13,841 bases of DNA from contig JAITTD010000071.1 of NCBI GenBank assembly GCA_031287245.1, positions 1 to 13,841 of the forward strand. The letters run 5' to 3'. Source of the stretch: Bacteroidales bacterium. GTDB taxonomy: Bacteria > Bacteroidota > Bacteroidia > Bacteroidales > UBA4181. The notes under the pieces were generated by a model, which worked only from the letters and a program-made list of their open reading frames with translations, had not been told where the DNA came from and did no database searches. Below, in pieces: positions 7,288 to 13,841 of the stretch (its first letter is position 1; the number at the start of each line of letters is the position of its first letter). The position numbers were made by a program, and so were the translations under genes.

Positions 7288-7560
7288 TTACAATAAAAGA
7301 TAAAAAATCAAAAGAATGATGCAACATACAAATTGAAACCGACTTCTTTTCCTGTCTTTTTCGGCAGATTGTCTGATATTTTCCAAAACTCTCTCAGACT
7401 TGTTCGAATGCTTTTTGTATTGCAATCTTCTTACATCTATTTTTTCTTGCATCTGTTGAGCCACATTTTTCATATAATCAAGCAAAACCAGAGCCAGTGC
7501 GATAGTCAGCAGATACGCTAAAAACACAGCAAACACAGCAATAATATCAAACACAATCAT
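7288..7560 (-). CDS. Small two-helix membrane protein within the rnf operon
   Basis: I do not recognise this 90-residue protein. Residues 4-28 form a very hydrophobic helix, residues 31-74 are highly charged and probably helical (many Lys, Arg, Glu and Gln), and residues 75-90 form a second hydrophobic helix that ends at the C-terminus. The likely shape is a membrane hairpin with a charged cytoplasmic arm of about 45 residues. Its ATG overlaps the rnfB stop by four bases (ATGA), and rnfC begins 11 bases after its stop, so it is translated within the operon. It matches none of the Rnf subunits: RnfA, D and E have many more helices, and RnfG has one helix plus an FMN domain. A role as a scaffold or assembly factor for RnfB/RnfC is inference only. 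Confidence 0.8.
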   Translation of the reverse strand: MIVFDIIAVFAVFLAYLLTIALALVLLDYMKNVAQQMQEKIDVRRLQYKKHSNKSERVLENIRQSAEKDRKRSRFQFVCCIILLIFYLLL

Positions 7561-8411
7561 ATCAAATTAGTTTCGGCTTCCGGTTGTACTTTCCTTATCG
7601 GGAAATTGATTTCAAGGATGCTGCCTGTCGGACATTCTGTTGTGCATTTACGGCACATTTTGCAAGCGGTGGAATCAATATACGCCAGATTGTTCTCTAT
7701 CTTGATGGCATTGAAAGTGCATACTTTCAAGCATTTGGAGCAACCGATACAAGCCGTTGAGCAGGATTTTTTCGCAATGCCGCCCTTCTCTTGATTGACG
7801 CACGACACAAAAATTTTCCGGTCTTTTTTATCTTTGCGCCGCAATTCAATGATGTTGCGCGGGCAGGCTTTCACACAAGCGCCGCAAGCCGTGCAGTTGG
7901 CGCTGTTCACTTCGGGAAGTCCCGTTTTGTTGTTTATTGACAGTGCGTTGAACGCGCAAACAGCCACGCAGTCGCCACAGCCGAGGCAGCCGTGAGGACA
8001 GCCCGTGTCGCCGCTGTAAAGCGTGTGTTCAATGATGCAGGAGGCAGCGCCGTCGTAGCGTGTTGTGCGCGGGCGATGCTCCAATGTGCCGTTGCATCGC
8101 ACCACTGCCACCAACGGGTCTTTGGCTTCCACCGTTTTGCCGAGTATTTGCGCTACGGTCATCATCACTGTGTTGCCGCCAACGGGACAGAACATGGCAG
8201 AAAGGTCTTCTGCTTTGGTGAGCGCTTCGGCAAAGTTGCGACATCCTGCAAAGCCGCACCCGCCGCAGTTTGCCTGAGGAAGAGTTTCGGCCACCGTGTC
8301 TATGCGTGGGTCTTCGTCCACTTTGAACTTCTGCGCCACAAAATATAAAATGACGGCTGAGAAAACTCCGATTCCTACTAATATACTTACCGTAAGTAAA
8401 ATAATATTCAT
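7557..8411 (-). CDS. rnfB: RnfB, Rnf electron transport complex ferredoxin-like subunit
   Basis: RnfB takes electrons from reduced ferredoxin and passes them into the Rnf complex at the inner membrane. The ATG at 8411 gives 284 residues; a GTG one codon earlier is less likely. Residues 3-26 form the membrane anchor. Cys49, 52, 57 and 75 form the CxxCxxxxC cluster site of the 4Fe-4S domain. Four CxxCxxCxxxC sites follow: Cys142-152, 173-183, 221-231 and 250-260, so five [4Fe-4S] clusters can be expected, as in other long anaerobe RnfB proteins. rseC ends 11 bases upstream and the small membrane gene overlaps the stop. Confidence 0.96.
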   Translation of the reverse strand: MNIILLTVSILVGIGVFSAVILYFVAQKFKVDEDPRIDTVAETLPQANCGGCGFAGCRNFAEALTKAEDLSAMFCPVGGNTVMMTVAQILGKTVEAKDPLVAVVRCNGTLEHRPRTTRYDGAASCIIEHTLYSGDTGCPHGCLGCGDCVAVCAFNALSINNKTGLPEVNSANCTACGACVKACPRNIIELRRKDKKDRKIFVSCVNQEKGGIAKKSCSTACIGCSKCLKVCTFNAIKIENNLAYIDSTACKMCRKCTTECPTGSILEINFPIRKVQPEAETNLI

Positions 8412-8422
8412 CACTTAAACTT

Positions 8423-8854
8423 TTACTTTAAATAATTATCTATCTTTTTCACCTGAAAATCGAACGATTTTCTAGTTGTTTTATGCAAAATCAATTTCAC
8501 CATTATATAATATGGTATCAAAATCAACAGCGATGCCAATCCGCTTGTCAACTCGTTGTTTGTCAGTTGATAAACCGATAGCAGACAAACCATCATCACC
8601 ACAAACGGTAATAGATACCCGATGCTCAATGCCTTGAATCCCAAGCATTGCTGCATGATCACCATCACCCGTTCGCCCAATTGGTAAGCGCCCGAATAGT
8701 GGTCAACGCGAATATCCACCTCTTTGCGTTCGGACGGCACACAATGGCTTTTTGCAGCGCAATTGCTACAGGCTGATAATGCTACCATGCGCACGGTTAG
8801 CTGGCTGTCGGAAACAGCAACAACGATGCCTTCATGCTCTATTTTTCCTTCCAT
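8423..8854 (-). CDS. rseC: RseC/SoxR-reducing family membrane protein
   Basis: A 143-residue protein of the RseC/MucC family, which in Bacteroidetes heads the rnf operon and in proteobacteria is tied to SoxR reduction and sigma-E control. The N-terminal half starts with the conserved IEHEGIV segment and has Cys29, Cys32 and Cys38 (CxxC plus one more Cys), a likely redox or metal site. Two membrane helices lie near 74-95 and 103-122, then a basic cytoplasmic tail. The ATG at 8854 is chosen over a TTG at 8866. The promoter's -7 element ends only ten bases before this ATG, so the mRNA would be almost leaderless. Confidence 0.9.
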   Translation of the reverse strand: MEGKIEHEGIVVAVSDSQLTVRMVALSACSNCAAKSHCVPSERKEVDIRVDHYSGAYQLGERVMVIMQQCLGFKALSIGYLLPFVVMMVCLLSVYQLTNNELTSGLASLLILIPYYIMVKLILHKTTRKSFDFQVKKIDNYLK

Positions 8855-8863
8855 ATACAAGGG

Positions 8864-8893
8864 CAAATGTAGTGAAAATTTCCTAAAACCAAA
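8864..8893 (-). promoter_or_regulatory. Promoter of the rseC-rnfB-rnfC operon
   Basis: On the minus strand TTTG (8890-8893), an 18-base spacer and TACATTTG (8864-8871) match the Bacteroidota consensus as well as the rpsP promoter does. The expected start of transcription, near 8857, leaves only about three bases before the rseC ATG. Other promoters in the window leave about 16-26 bases. Confidence 0.75.
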
Positions 8894-9281
8894 TTATTAT
8901 TTCTTACCATGTTTGTATGTGTCATAATTTCAATTGGTTGCAATTTAAAATTTATCTAATGCAGTGATTCTTATGATGCCCGCTTAAATATAAATCGTTT
9001 CACATATTTGCCATTAAGTTTAACATCAACATTTTTATTTCATGCTCCTAATTTAGTAACATCATTTGCAGAGAATAAAGTAAAAACACCATACCGAAAT
9101 AAATATTTAAACGGTTTTTTAATGATTTCAAACCCAAATCATTAAATATAAATATCTGATATAAAGGCAGTTAAAATATTTTTATTTATTTTTAAAAATA
9201 AATCATTGAGGTTAAAATGGATACTGAATATTATTTTTCAGAACGTCTTTTTTATTTTTTTATTTGAAAATATTATCCCAA
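8894..9281. other. AT-rich divergent intergenic region with two inverted repeats
   Basis: No gene is seen between the divergent rseC and dnaA. A perfect 11-bp inverted repeat (TTTAATGATTT at 9118-9128 and its complement at 9136-9146, seven-base loop) and a perfect 20-base AT palindrome at 9184-9203 stand out and could be protein-binding or unwinding sites. I see no DnaA box matching TTATCCACA; TTATCCCAA (about 9273) differs at two positions. A replication origin here cannot be supported. Confidence 0.5.
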
Positions 9282-9312
9282 CTTGCAAAGGTTTTCAAAA
9301 GGATTATTTTTG
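9282..9312 (+). promoter_or_regulatory. dnaA promoter
   Basis: CTTG (9282-9285, three of four bases of the -33 box), a 19-base spacer and TATTTTTG (9305-9312, exact TAnnTTTG) precede dnaA. Transcription would start near 9319, about 26 bases before the ATG. The same transcript should carry the downstream glycosidase gene. Confidence 0.65.
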
Positions 9313-9344
9313 CTTAGATTATTTATATTCAAATTATTATAAAG

Positions 9345-10745
9345 ATGCATCGACAAATTTGGGATGAATGTATGCTGATTTTCAAGGACAACCTCGAGGG
9401 TAGTACATTTAAAATTTTTTTTGAGTCTATTGTCCCAATCGACATTAAACAAAACGTGTTAACGATTCAAGTGCCCAGTCATTTTTATCGTGAATATCTG
9501 GAAGAGCATTATCTGGATTTGCTGAAAATGACGCTCAGAAGAGTCATAGGACCGGGAGCGCGTTTGGAATACAGAGTGCCGATAGGCGCGGAAAAAATGG
9601 TTACTATGCCGGAAACGCATACAAAAAATTACACCAATCCTCCCGCACCGGTTTCTTCCGAAGCGAGGATAAACAATCCCTTTGCCATACCCGGATTGAA
9701 AAAGATGGACATAGACCCCCATCTGAATCCGGAATTTACTTTCGACAATCTGGTGGAAGGCGAGTGCAACAAACTTGCCCGTTCTGCCGGATTGGCTATT
9801 GCCGACAAACCCGGCGAAACCTCGTTCAACCCATTGTTTATCTACGGCGAATCGGGCTTGGGGAAAACCCACCTTGCCAATGCCATCGGTATCAGAATAA
9901 AAGAACAAATGCCCAATAAAACAGTGCTGTATGTCAATGCCACCGAGTTCAAAACGCAGTTTGTGGATGCCAGCCTGTATAAAAACAATGTCAACAATTT
10001 CCTGCATTTTTATCAGGTAATTGATGTATTGATTATTGACGATGTTCAGGAATTTGGCGGGAAACAAGGTACTCAAAATACCTTTTTCCAGATATTCAAC
10101 CATCTGCACCAAAGCCACAAACAGTTGATTCTGACCTCAGACCGCCCACCGGTGGATTTGCACGGACTCATTGACCAACGCTTGCTGTCACGCTTCAAAT
10201 GGGGCTTGTCCACCGAACTGCAAATTCCCGACTATACAACCCGTCTGGAAATTCTGAAACGGCGTGCATATCGGGATGGCGTCCAACTCCCTGACGATGT
10301 GCTGGAATACGTTGCCAAACACGTAGTGGACAATGTGCGCGAGTTGGAAGGCACACTGAATGGCTTGTTGCTGCAAGCCACCATTGACAGGAAGGCTATC
10401 ACCCTGGATTTGGCTCAGGCATCCATCGAAAAAATCACCAAACGTTCGCGCAGGGAGGTCACCATCGAACACATCCTTCAATTAGTAGCCGACCACTACC
10501 AGATCGATAAGGAGCAGATCCTCTCCAACACCCGAAAGCGAGAAATCGTGCAGACGCGGCAGTTGACAATGTATCTGTCCAAGCATTTTACCAAGACATC
10601 GTTGAAAAGCATTGGAATTCAGTTGGGTGGTAAAGATCACGCAACTGTGCTTCACGCCTTGAAAGCCATTAACAACTTGAAAGACACCGATCCTCGATTC
10701 AGAATGGAATTGCAAAGATTTGAATCCCAATTGGATTTCCGGTGA
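9345..10745 (+). CDS. dnaA: DnaA, chromosomal replication initiator
   Basis: DnaA binds and melts the origin when ATP-bound. The protein has 466 residues. Domain I is at about 1-80, a short linker to about 125, then the AAA+ domain with Walker A GESGLGKT at 168-175, Walker B LIIDDVQ at 229-235 and the box VII segment QRLLSRFKWG near 278-287. Domain IV carries the signature GGKDHATVLHA at 428-438, which contacts DnaA boxes. The length and the LDFR ending look complete. The TGA stop shares one base with the ATG of the next gene, a secreted glycosidase, which is an unusual partner for dnaA. Confidence 0.98.
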   Translation: MHRQIWDECMLIFKDNLEGSTFKIFFESIVPIDIKQNVLTIQVPSHFYREYLEEHYLDLLKMTLRRVIGPGARLEYRVPIGAEKMVTMPETHTKNYTNPPAPVSSEARINNPFAIPGLKKMDIDPHLNPEFTFDNLVEGECNKLARSAGLAIADKPGETSFNPLFIYGESGLGKTHLANAIGIRIKEQMPNKTVLYVNATEFKTQFVDASLYKNNVNNFLHFYQVIDVLIIDDVQEFGGKQGTQNTFFQIFNHLHQSHKQLILTSDRPPVDLHGLIDQRLLSRFKWGLSTELQIPDYTTRLEILKRRAYRDGVQLPDDVLEYVAKHVVDNVRELEGTLNGLLLQATIDRKAITLDLAQASIEKITKRSRREVTIEHILQLVADHYQIDKEQILSNTRKREIVQTRQLTMYLSKHFTKTSLKSIGIQLGGKDHATVLHALKAINNLKDTDPRFRMELQRFESQLDFR

Positions 10746-12916
10746 TGAATAGGAAGATTTTTATCGCCCTGTTTACGGCGTTCACTTTCAGTGCAACCGC
10801 ACAAAATCTGTCTGAAACGAGTCACTCCAATTTATTAATCGATGCAGACCGTTTGGATAAAATCCATTGGTTGTATTTCGGCTGGGCGGAAGACCATCCG
10901 AAAGCCATTTCGTTGATGGGTGGCGCTGTGTATCCGCGTCGTCCGAAAGGCAGTAAAGAAAACTTGGACAAAACCATCTATTGGGAGTACAGTAAAGAGC
11001 CCTGGCACAAAAGCAGTTCGGATATCGTTCTGTTTCTGTTGAGTGTGGACGGTTCTGCTCCGTTTTATCCCAACGAAAAAGACCCGTACCGGCGTAAAAC
11101 GATTGACTGGCATATAGACGAGAATTATCTGCCTTTCCCCGTTTCCAGATGGAAAAAGAACCATATCGAAGTGCAGATAACGCATTTCGGGAAAAGGATT
11201 TTGAACAATAGCGTAAACGCAGTTTATACGCAGGTAAAACTGACCAATAAGGATAAGGCGGCGCATCAAGCGGAAGTCATTGTCAATGGTAATGATGTAA
11301 CGGAACGGGTATTTCCGCTGGGCAAGTTCAACACAACAAAAGCAGGCGCTCACCAAATGAGTGTTTCAGCCTCTTTGCCGACGGGGAAAAGCGTTACGTA
11401 TGAGTTTGTGTTGCCCGCCAATGGTAAAGCGGATATAAAAGACATTATCAAAGAAGGCGGTTTTGCCAAACAATACGTTGCCACAAAAGCAGAGATAGAC
11501 AATACAATGGCTCAACTCACGCACCCTGTATCCATGCCCTACGATGAACTGATTGATATGTGGAAATCGTCGATGCCCAATATGTGGAACGCCACGAAAA
11601 AAACGCCGCTCGACTATGAGCAACGCGGTAGTGGTGGTAATGTACATGGTTTTTATCAGTACGACCGTACATTTGATCATGATGTGCCCGACATGGTTAT
11701 TCAGTATATCATAGAAGGTGATTGGGATGTGGCTCGGCAAATAATGAACGGGGCTACCTTTGAAAGACTTTCCAAAGGTAAACTCGCAGCAGAGAAATAC
11801 AACGATGCCATTCCGAAATTTCTGACTACCATGGCGCAGTATTTACAGGTTACAGGAGATAAAAATTATTTTTCGGCAGAAGTGTTCGACAAAGTAAAAT
11901 CCTGCGCTCATGCCGTTCATCAAATGCGTCAGGAACAGTTAAGTCCCGAATTGAAAGAGAAACGCGCCTACGGGCTGATTGATAAAGGCGGCACTTTGGA
12001 TAACGGAAGAGAATACCTGATTGTGGATAATTTTGCCGCTTTGCACGGATACGCTGCCTACAAGTATTTATGCGACCGATTGGGCAAAACGGATGAATCC
12101 GACTGGGCAACATCCGAAATGGAAGACCTGAACAACTGCCTGAACAAGGCATTGGACATTTCCATGAAAGAGGCAGGAAATGATTGGTATAACGCTTGTT
12201 TTTCGTTCGATTACGATGCAAATTTGGTGAGCGGTCCCGGCAACTGGTTCGGCACAACGCTGATGATGCCTACATTCCCATGGAATGCCTGGTTGAAAGG
12301 GTTTGAACTGGGAGGTACATGGAAAGAACATTTCGATAATTCGGTGGCAAAATGGTTGGAAGAAGGTAAAAAATTCGGATGTGAAGACGGTTCATTCGGC
12401 GCTTGGTGGGACTCGAAATACGGCGCTATCTACAATGCCGGAATGGGATTGCCGCTGCTTTATTCCGATAAATACAGAACCTTGACGGCGCAATCGCTCG
12501 AATGGTTGCTCGATAATCAATCCGCTCCTTATCATTGGGCGGAAAGTTTTAACAAACCTCATCCGGCTTCCGACTGGACGCTTCCTGCTGTTGACCTCGA
12601 AACATGGGGCTTGGGATTTATCAGGCAAGCGATGTTGCAACTCTGTGTTTCCGTTCATGTTGATGGGACAATCATTTTAGGTCGTGGCATTCCCGATCAT
12701 TGGCTTAACTCCGGCAGATCCATTGCATGGAAAAATGTCTATATCAACAACGGCAAAAAGTTGGATTTCAGCATCCGTAAAGATGGGAATAAAATCCATA
12801 TCCAACTCGCAGGCGACAATGCCGAAGGAAATATTGTTGTTGACTTGCCCGCTATGAAAGGGAATAAGGTGATAAAATCGGGGAATACCAAAGAGATTGT
12901 AATAGAATTAAAATAA
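10745..12916 (+). CDS. Secreted six-hairpin-type glycosidase, family not identified
   Basis: The ATG at 10745 gives 723 residues; a GTG one codon earlier is rejected. A signal peptide covers about residues 1-19 (MNRKIFIALF to SATAQ). A beta-rich N-terminal domain runs to about 245. An alpha-helical middle follows (about 260-610), with the YQYDRTFDHDVPDMVIQYI segment at 304-322, which resembles the Asp-containing helix start of (alpha/alpha)6 toroid enzymes, and later WAESFNKPHPASDW and GLGFIRQAML. The end is a beta domain (GRGIPDHW, then a KNVYINNGKKLDFSI strand) like the C-terminal caps of GH65- and GH78-type proteins. This architecture supports a carbohydrate-active enzyme; substrate and family number are unknown. 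The start overlaps the dnaA stop (TGATG) and no promoter of its own is seen. Confidence 0.75.
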   Translation: MNRKIFIALFTAFTFSATAQNLSETSHSNLLIDADRLDKIHWLYFGWAEDHPKAISLMGGAVYPRRPKGSKENLDKTIYWEYSKEPWHKSSSDIVLFLLSVDGSAPFYPNEKDPYRRKTIDWHIDENYLPFPVSRWKKNHIEVQITHFGKRILNNSVNAVYTQVKLTNKDKAAHQAEVIVNGNDVTERVFPLGKFNTTKAGAHQMSVSASLPTGKSVTYEFVLPANGKADIKDIIKEGGFAKQYVATKAEIDNTMAQLTHPVSMPYDELIDMWKSSMPNMWNATKKTPLDYEQRGSGGNVHGFYQYDRTFDHDVPDMVIQYIIEGDWDVARQIMNGATFERLSKGKLAAEKYNDAIPKFLTTMAQYLQVTGDKNYFSAEVFDKVKSCAHAVHQMRQEQLSPELKEKRAYGLIDKGGTLDNGREYLIVDNFAALHGYAAYKYLCDRLGKTDESDWATSEMEDLNNCLNKALDISMKEAGNDWYNACFSFDYDANLVSGPGNWFGTTLMMPTFPWNAWLKGFELGGTWKEHFDNSVAKWLEEGKKFGCEDGSFGAWWDSKYGAIYNAGMGLPLLYSDKYRTLTAQSLEWLLDNQSAPYHWAESFNKPHPASDWTLPAVDLETWGLGFIRQAMLQLCVSVHVDGTIILGRGIPDHWLNSGRSIAWKNVYINNGKKLDFSIRKDGNKIHIQLAGDNAEGNIVVDLPAMKGNKVIKSGNTKEIVIELK

Positions 12917-12948
12917 GGTGAAAAACAAATTTTATATTTGCCTTATTT
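12911..12948 (+). terminator. Possible terminator after the glycosidase gene
   Basis: AAATAAGG (12911-12918) pairs with CCTTATTT (12941-12948), and inside it CAAAT (12926-12930) pairs with ATTTG (12936-12940), leaving a seven-base bulge. The stem takes in the stop codon. The T-run is short, so the call is weak. Confidence 0.35.
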
Positions 12949-12960
12949 CCGCTAAATAGT

Positions 12961-12995
12961 TGTATCAATTTGTGTATATCCCTAATGGGGAATTG
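12961..12995 (+). repeat. Partial copy of the mosaic repeat's leading segment
   Basis: The 17 bases TGTATCAATTTGTGTAT are identical to those at 13661, exactly 700 bases away and in the same orientation, and the following CCCTAATGGGGAAT hairpin is also shared. The segment ends directly before the stop codon of the regulator gene. The inverse of this segment also closes copy 1, near 5773. Confidence 0.8.
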
Positions 12996-12996
12996 A

Positions 12997-13479
12997 TTAA
13001 GCCGGCGCATAGTCTAAAAAAGTTTTGTCGGAATACAGCACAACGATGCGTTCTATTTTTTGAGGCTTTGTCGCAGTTGATATTTCCGTTCCTTCATCCG
13101 AGGGAACGTTTTTTTTGTCGTCAGCAAGCGTTACATCTTCTTTCTCAATAGCCGAATGGTCCAAAAGAGTAGGAGAGGAGGGGGGATGATGCGCGGAATG
13201 GGCTGGTTTATCTGGATGAGCAAATAAATCACTAACACTATGTAAGTGATGATGATGTTCAGGCAAATGATGTTTATACATATCGCCGTTGCCCAACAGC
13301 AACCATTCGGCATTCAGTTTTGGAAATGCTACGAGTATCTTTTGAATAAAATCATAGCCGGGGTTGTTTCGTCCCGTCAGCACGTGAGAAACAGTGGGGC
13401 GGTTGATCCCCAATTTGTCAGCAAACAGCGAAGGCGTTAAACCTTCGGTTTTGATAAGTTGATTCAAGCGGTCTTTCAT
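12997..13479 (-). CDS. XRE-type DNA-binding regulator with a histidine-rich linker
   Basis: The ATG at 13479 gives 160 residues. The longer open frame to 13536 runs back through the promoter and is rejected. Residues 1-60 form a lambda-repressor-like helix-turn-helix domain, with recognition region about SLFADKLGINRPTVSHVLTG (17-36) and the ending LNAEWLLLGNGDMY, typical of small Bacteroidetes XRE proteins. Residues 70-108 hold 12 histidines, including HHHH at 75-78, and the rest is acidic and probably disordered. The last 20 residues (KIERIVVLYSDKTFLDY) form a conserved-looking strand segment. Autoregulation is plausible because two direct repeats overlap the promoter. It is a chromosomal orphan bracketed by repeat copies; the target genes are unknown. 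Confidence 0.85.
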   Translation of the reverse strand: MKDRLNQLIKTEGLTPSLFADKLGINRPTVSHVLTGRNNPGYDFIQKILVAFPKLNAEWLLLGNGDMYKHHLPEHHHHLHSVSDLFAHPDKPAHSAHHPPSSPTLLDHSAIEKEDVTLADDKKNVPSDEGTEISTATKPQKIERIVVLYSDKTFLDYAPA

Positions 13480-13502
13480 AATGGATACTATAAACAAATC
13501 GA

Positions 13503-13547
13503 AACCACAAAAGTAAACAAATTTACAAAACAACAAACCACAAAAGT
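13503..13547 (-). promoter_or_regulatory. Promoter and candidate operator repeats of the XRE gene
   Basis: On the minus strand TTTG (13534-13537), an 18-base spacer and TACTTTTG (13508-13515) form a full consensus promoter, with a leader of about 21 bases. The 12-mer ACTTTTGTGGTT occurs twice in the same orientation, at 13503-13514 and 13536-13547. The copies are 33 bases apart, about three helical turns, one on the -7 box and one on the -33 box. This is where a repressor would bind. Confidence 0.65.
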
Positions 13548-13660
13548 GAATTAATTTAATTACATTTGTGAAACATGCTGATTTTGATAATGATAGAGAG
13601 ATCTGATTATAATTTTGAGGGTAAAAATTTCTTTATTCTTTGAAGTTGTCAATAAATAAA

Positions 13661-13841
13661 TGTATCAATTTGTGTATCCCCTATGGGGAATCGAGGTGAT
13701 ATTGATTGAGATTTATTTCTATATTTCTATTGATATGAATGTCCTACGGACAAGCGAACATTCCCCGTTAGGGATGTGTATTCCCTAATGGGAATTATTT
13801 CTATTGATATGAATGTCCTGCGGACAAGTATTCCCTAATGG
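13661..13841 (+). repeat. Mosaic palindromic repeat, copy 2, cut by the window edge
   Basis: Co-linear with the reverse complement of 5579-5773: the same leading TGTATCAATTTGTGTAT, the same CCCC/GGGG hairpin, the linker GAGGTGATATTGA, and the block ATTTCTATTGATATGAATGTCC twice (13725-13746 and 13797-13818). Differences include short duplications (ATTG; a TATTTC-like unit) and the loss of a linker after the second GTCC hairpin. Bases 13569-13660 hold only a 22-codon frame and AT-rich sequence. Confidence 0.85.

Noticed and set aside
8894..9344. Replication origin next to dnaA
   Set aside because: No cluster of TTATCCACA-type DnaA boxes is visible; high AT content alone is not enough.
9459..10118. 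219-codon open frame opposite dnaA
   Set aside because: It is the antisense shadow of the conserved DnaA AAA+ domain and has no promoter of its own.

Overview
The window looks like chromosomal DNA of a Bacteroidota bacterium, most likely Bacteroidales. Seven intergenic regions carry the TAnnTTTG -7 element of this phylum, and most of these also have a TTTG-like -33 box 18-19 bases upstream. Genes lack a clear Shine-Dalgarno sequence. ClpP, ClpX, RimM, the long S16 and the RseC-RnfB-RnfC order all fit this group. No gene is cut by the left edge. The right edge cuts a non-coding repeat.

Layout. 1-252: a palindrome and a heptamer array, then a promoter. 253-1860 (+): secreted GH29 alpha-L-fucosidase. 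1861-2047: a heptamer array, a bidirectional terminator and a helically phased array of TATAAC-type units. 2048-5157 (-): clpX, clpP, rimM and rpsP; the rimM promoter appears to lie inside the rpsP terminator, and clpP has its own -7 element. 5158-5935: no gene, but several families of short palindromic repeats. 5936-8854 (-): rseC, rnfB, a 90-residue two-helix membrane protein and rnfC, tightly packed under one promoter; rnfD, rnfG, rnfE and rnfA do not follow rnfC. 8855-9344: AT-rich divergent intergenic region. 9345-12916 (+): dnaA, whose stop codon overlaps the start of a secreted six-hairpin-type glycosidase. 12997-13479 (-): a small XRE-type regulator with a histidine-rich linker, bracketed by direct repeats 700 bases apart. 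13661 to the end: an inverted copy of the mosaic repeat at 5579-5773.

Function. ClpX and ClpP form the ATP-dependent protease, and RimM and S16 belong to 30S subunit biogenesis. RseC, RnfB and RnfC belong to the ferredoxin:NAD+ ion-pumping complex, of which only the RnfB and RnfC electron-input subunits are encoded here. The two secreted glycosidases point to a life on host or plant glycans.

Most worth a second look: the split Rnf operon and its extra membrane gene; the inverted repeats that could have caused the split; the dnaA-glycosidase coupling; the promoter nested in a terminator; and the phased array. Where an alternative upstream start was TTG or GTG, or lay upstream of the promoter, the ATG was preferred (clpP, rimM, rnfC, rnfB, rseC, the glycosidase and the regulator).
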